From Bacteriovoracaceae bacterium (lineage in GTDB: Bacteria > Bdellovibrionota > Bacteriovoracia > Bacteriovoracales > Bacteriovoracaceae), in the NCBI GenBank assembly GCA_029865945.1, contig JARXAH010000067.1:1-64000 (forward strand): a stretch of DNA of 64,000 nt, read 5' to 3'. Positions 61,126-64,000 of this stretch are shown piece by piece; the first letter of the stretch is position 1, and every line of letters begins with the position of its first letter. Under the pieces are notes generated by a model. The model was not told the origin of the DNA. It was given only the letters and a program-made list of their open reading frames with translations, and did no database searches. The position numbers and the translations under genes were made by a program.

Positions 61126-61749
61126 ATGACTCTACTTCAGAAGCTTTTCGTTAAAGGACTTATCGTTGTTCTTCCCATTTCTCTCACCCTTTCACTTCTT
61201 CTTTGGGCAACTGTTGGTTTGGAAGGTTTATTCGGAGGATGGCTTAAAAATTTTATTGGTGAAGCGTACTATGTACCTGGTTTGGGAATACTCATCGTCT
61301 TTTTGCTGATCATTGCTTCCGGATTCTTAGTGGGCCACTATTTTATTGCGCAAATCTACTCGCTCATCAACCATATGTTGGAAAAAGTTCCTCTTCTTAA
61401 TGCTGTTTATCGCCCGCTTAGAGATTTAATTATGTTTTTAGGAAAAAAAGATAGCGAGATGGGACAAGGAAAAATTGTCCGGGTAGAATTAGCACCGCAA
61501 GTTTATACCGTGGGACTTTTAATGCGTGATGAGTTGTCAGAGATAGAGGGTTTGGGCGATATTCGTAAAAAATTAGTCGCGGTCTATGTTCCCATGAGTT
61601 TTATGTTGGGGGGATACACTATCTTAGTGGAGAAAGAAAAAATTCAAGAAACAACAATGAATGTGGATCAAACGATTAATTTGGCAATCACTGGTTGGGT
61701 AAAATCTAAGGAAAATATCAAAGAGCAAAATAATAATCATGAGTCATAA
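61126..61749 (+). CDS. DUF502 family membrane protein
   Basis: The 207-residue protein has two N-terminal helices (FVKGLIVVLPISLTLSLLLW; GLGILIVFLLIIASGFLVG) and a C-terminal soluble domain, the DUF502 layout. Conserved features include the PLLNAVYRPLRDLIMFLG linker and a VYVPMSFMLGGYTILV strand near the C terminus. The family has no settled function, although some members are linked to membrane stress. Its gene starts about 95 bases after the previous terminator and precedes two genes that may be cotranscribed with it. Confidence 0.85.
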   Translation: MTLLQKLFVKGLIVVLPISLTLSLLLWATVGLEGLFGGWLKNFIGEAYYVPGLGILIVFLLIIASGFLVGHYFIAQIYSLINHMLEKVPLLNAVYRPLRDLIMFLGKKDSEMGQGKIVRVELAPQVYTVGLLMRDELSEIEGLGDIRKKLVAVYVPMSFMLGGYTILVEKEKIQETTMNVDQTINLAITGWVKSKENIKEQNNNHES

Positions 61750-61772
61750 ATAATAAAGTAAAGGAGTAGGCC

Positions 61773-62096
61773 ATGTTGTATGAAATTTCAAAAGAGTCCT
61801 TTAAACAAAGATTAGAAGATCGACTTAATTTTAAAATGGTTGATGTGACGGATTATTCCAAGTCTAGTCATGAAAAATTTAAAGATGTGCTGCCCATTCC
61901 CTTCACAAATAATTTTGTATCGGAAGTGAAAGGAAAAGGAATCGGACCACTTAATAATTTAATTATTTTTTCTCTTGATAAACATTCTAAGGATGCTAAA
62001 AAAGCGGCGGACGCTTTAAAGGCCGAAGGATTTCAATTTATCTATTATTATATAGGGTCAGTAGAAGATTTAATTTTGGAAAAAGGACTTAACTAA
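61773..62096 (+). CDS. Rhodanese-like protein without the catalytic cysteine
   Basis: This 107-residue protein follows the rhodanese outline: an N-terminal ISKESFKQRLEDRLNFKMVDV strand-helix, a middle IPIPFTNNF-like segment and LIIFSLDKHSKDAKKAADAL, where active enzymes have a Cys in the loop after VVYC. Here the loop reads FSLDKHS, so sulfurtransferase activity is unlikely. GFQFIYYYIGSVEDLI matches the final GGxxxW strand-helix. It may be a binding or regulatory module. Its stop overlaps the pepD start (TAATG), so the two are translated together. Confidence 0.6.
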   Translation: MLYEISKESFKQRLEDRLNFKMVDVTDYSKSSHEKFKDVLPIPFTNNFVSEVKGKGIGPLNNLIIFSLDKHSKDAKKAADALKAEGFQFIYYYIGSVEDLILEKGLN

Positions 62097-63604
62097 TGAA
62101 TTTTACAAAAGAAATTACGGAAAAATTCCCAAAATCCCCGTTTCATTTATGGAACCACTTCTTCCAGTTAGCCCAATTCCCACGCCCATCAACTCATGAA
62201 GAAAAAGTTTCAGAATATATCGAGAAGTATGCCAAATCCAAAGGTCATCAGGTCGAACGTGATGAAGTGGGAAATGTCTTAGTCAGAATGGCGGCCAAAG
62301 GAAAATTTAAAAAGCTGGGTGAAAATTTAGTTGTGGCCATTCAAAACCATACAGATATGGTGACCGATGCTAGGCCATCAAAGCAAATTGATTTTCAAAA
62401 AGACCCCATCACCTGTTTTGTGGATCACGATTGGCTTCGCGCCCATGACACCACACTGGGGGCGGATAACGGAATTGGTTGTGCGGCCGCACTTGCCTTA
62501 ATGGATTTAGATGAAAATGTTGATCTTCCGTCCTTAGAATTATTATTCACGATTGATGAGGAGAGGGGCCTCAATGGAGCGAAAGGATTAAAATCGGGAT
62601 GGCTAAAATCTAAAATATTATTAAATTTAGATACCGAAGAGTGGGGAACTGCCACCGTTGGGTGTACGGGGGGACTCGATTTAGAGTTCGATTCAAAATT
62701 GAAGCTAACAAAAATTCCAGTTGGGTATCAATATTATCAAATTTCGATCTCCCATTTATGTGGAGGTCACTCTGGCATTGATATTCACTTACAGCGGTCA
62801 AACTCGATCCAACTTCTCTCTCAGCTCATCCTTGAACTGCCCGAATCTTCTTTTCTCACAGAATTTAAGGCAGGAAAGGCCCACAATATTATTCCCAGAG
62901 ATGCAACCTGTGTGATTGCGGTAAAAAGTGATTCAGAAAAACGAGCGATCGAGCAACAATTAGAAAAATGGACATCAACTTGGCGCAAACATATTAATAA
63001 GGAAGATCAAAACTTTGAATTGAAGTGGGAAGTTGCGGCCTCAAAAGTGGAAAGTGGTCTTGCGGCGTCTGAATGGATGCACATTTTCTCTGCTCTGAAT
63101 CTCTTTCCTCACGGCCCTTTAAGTTTTATTAAAGATGGCGGTGAAAAATTAAAAGATTTAGTGCAGGCCAGTTGTAATTTAGCAAAACTCATCATTAAAG
63201 GTGATCAACTTTATATTCAGAGTTCTTTGCGATCCTTTCGCAACTACGAAAGAGATTTATTGGTCGCAAAACTTAATTCCTTCGCTCGGGTTTTAAATCT
63301 CAATGTGAGAGAAGGGGTGGGTTATCCAGGATGGACTCCGGAATTTGAAAGCGAAATTATTAAATACACCAAAAACATTTTTCACGAAAATTTTGGCGGA
63401 GAAATTGAAATCATTGCCATTCACGCGGGCCTTGAGTGCGGCCTATTATTAGATAAGTATCCTGAGCTTAAGGCGATTTCCGTAGGCCCAACCATTAGAG
63501 GGGCCCATTCCCCAGATGAGCGAGTTCATATTCCTTCAGTCACGGACTTTTGGAAATTATTACTTTCTATGTTGAAAGATATCGATCAAGTGAAGTTGAA
63601 TTAA
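62096..63604 (+). CDS. pepD: Aminoacyl-histidine dipeptidase (M20 family)
   Basis: PepD is a zinc dipeptidase with broad specificity, including Xaa-His. The metal ligands and catalytic residues are in IQNHTDMV, TLGADNGIGCAAAL, FTIDEERGLNGAKGL and LNLDTEEWGTATVGCTGG, the last being typical of PepD among M20 enzymes. LCGGHSGIDIHLQRSNSI and AIHAGLECGLLLDKYPELKA are also conserved. Length 502 is normal. No signal peptide is present, so it acts in the cytoplasm on peptides taken up or released by proteolysis. Confidence 0.93.
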   Translation: MNFTKEITEKFPKSPFHLWNHFFQLAQFPRPSTHEEKVSEYIEKYAKSKGHQVERDEVGNVLVRMAAKGKFKKLGENLVVAIQNHTDMVTDARPSKQIDFQKDPITCFVDHDWLRAHDTTLGADNGIGCAAALALMDLDENVDLPSLELLFTIDEERGLNGAKGLKSGWLKSKILLNLDTEEWGTATVGCTGGLDLEFDSKLKLTKIPVGYQYYQISISHLCGGHSGIDIHLQRSNSIQLLSQLILELPESSFLTEFKAGKAHNIIPRDATCVIAVKSDSEKRAIEQQLEKWTSTWRKHINKEDQNFELKWEVAASKVESGLAASEWMHIFSALNLFPHGPLSFIKDGGEKLKDLVQASCNLAKLIIKGDQLYIQSSLRSFRNYERDLLVAKLNSFARVLNLNVREGVGYPGWTPEFESEIIKYTKNIFHENFGGEIEIIAIHAGLECGLLLDKYPELKAISVGPTIRGAHSPDERVHIPSVTDFWKLLLSMLKDIDQVKLN

Positions 63605-63650
63605 ATTAATTAAAATCATCTAAAAAGTAACAAGAACTAAAGGAGTTTAA

Positions 63651-64000
63651 ATGTTTTCTTACGAATTTTACAAAATTGCTCACTTACTTTGCTTAATGTT
63701 GTTTTTCACAACTTCCGCAATTCTTCTTTGGTATGGGGGGAGAGTGAGATCCTTAAGTATCATTGGTGGAATTTCCTCGATTTTAATTTTAGTAACCGGC
63801 ATGGGGTTGATGGCAAGATTAAACATAAGCCACAAAGAACCATGGCCACTTTGGATTAACTTAAAAATGGGTGTTTGGTTATTACTAACGATTGGTGCAC
63901 CAGTCATAAGTAAACGAGCACCAAAACTAGGAAAACTTTTCTATTTCTTGGGCATGATATTATTTTTTATCGTACTCTATGCGGTTATCTATAAAATAGA
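63651..64000 (+). CDS. Integral membrane protein, truncated by the window edge
   Basis: An ATG with AGGAG five bases upstream opens a frame with no stop before the end of the window (116 codons visible). Four hydrophobic helices can be seen: IAHLLCLMLFFTTSAILLWY, IIGGISSILILVTGMGLMA, LWINLKMGVWLLLTIGAPVI and FLGMILFFIVLYAVIYKI. The first two are joined by a basic loop. I do not recognise the family; a SirB/CopD-like four-helix protein is one possibility. It may follow pepD on the same transcript. Confidence 0.7.
   Translation, partial: MFSYEFYKIAHLLCLMLFFTTSAILLWYGGRVRSLSIIGGISSILILVTGMGLMARLNISHKEPWPLWINLKMGVWLLLTIGAPVISKRAPKLGKLFYFLGMILFFIVLYAVIYKI

Noticed and set aside
1-64000. tRNA genes, rRNA genes and complete insertion sequences
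   Set aside because: I looked for T-loop (GGTTCGAATC-like) sequences and transposase motifs and found none outside coding genes; a tRNAscan or ISfinder run would be needed to be certain.

Overview
This window is a stretch of AT-rich Gram-negative chromosome. The diderm envelope is explicit: BamA, an OmpH/Skp-type chaperone, a Lol exporter, the lipid A genes lpxD, lpxA, lpxB and lpxK, several lipobox lipoproteins and a beta-barrel protein. The gene set, AT-rich composition, Lys/Glu-rich proteins and many large orphan lipoproteins would fit a Bdellovibrionota / Bacteriovoracales-type bacterium. That placement is an impression, because no rRNA is present. I found no tRNA or rRNA gene, CRISPR array, integrase, complete insertion sequence or prophage.

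Layout. Positions 1-13.3 kb hold mainly housekeeping genes: a TPR/winged-helix regulator, a minus-strand pgm-queC-metallohydrolase unit, a ferredoxin, a PlsC-type acyltransferase, infA, an M14 peptidase, lysS, leuS and an FAD-linked oxidase. From 13.3 to 16.8 kb a decayed membrane-protein gene is followed by two glycosyltransferases. From 16.8 to 23 kb come an aldehyde dehydrogenase, ribA, a second queC, maf, lipB, a tiny membrane ORF, lipA and rarD. From 23.0 to 30.3 kb lies the main accessory region: an orphan exporter-like locus, a non-coding block with palindromes and hairpins, and a solo ABC ATPase. From 30.4 to 41.6 kb come an AstD-like dehydrogenase, coaE, mazG, ybeY, a barrel protein, twin EF-hand lipoproteins and prfB. 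From 41.6 to 53.2 kb runs one long envelope-assembly operon. From 53.3 to 64 kb come rpsA, an ATPase relic, a propeller lipoprotein, clpS-clpA, a tiny Lys/Ala-rich protein gene, a DUF502 protein, a rhodanese-like protein, pepD and a truncated membrane protein.

How the genes work together. The 41.6-53.2 kb block joins lipoprotein release (LolCE-type permease and LolD), barrel assembly (BamA and its chaperone) and lipid A synthesis (LpxD, FabZ, LpxA, LpxB, LpxK). A Gfo/Idh oxidoreductase between lpxA and lpxB raises the possibility of a GlcN3N-containing lipid A. LipB and LipA form the lipoate pathway. ClpS and ClpA form the N-end-rule adaptor and unfoldase pair. prfB carries the autoregulatory +1 frameshift.

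The best candidates for something new are four. (1) The 23.0-28.5 kb locus has a MacA/HlyD-like adaptor, an ABC-ATPase-like protein without Walker motifs, an FtsX/MacB-like permease, a TolC-like protein and an ABC-exporter membrane domain without its ATPase. (2) The adjacent 28.54-28.80 kb non-coding block has a five-unit palindrome array, hairpins and a minus-strand terminator. (3) Two copies of one GC-rich hairpin repeat, at 13.56 and 47.44 kb, have covarying stems. (4) A pair of tandem 800-850-residue lipoproteins each carries one EF-hand-like loop.
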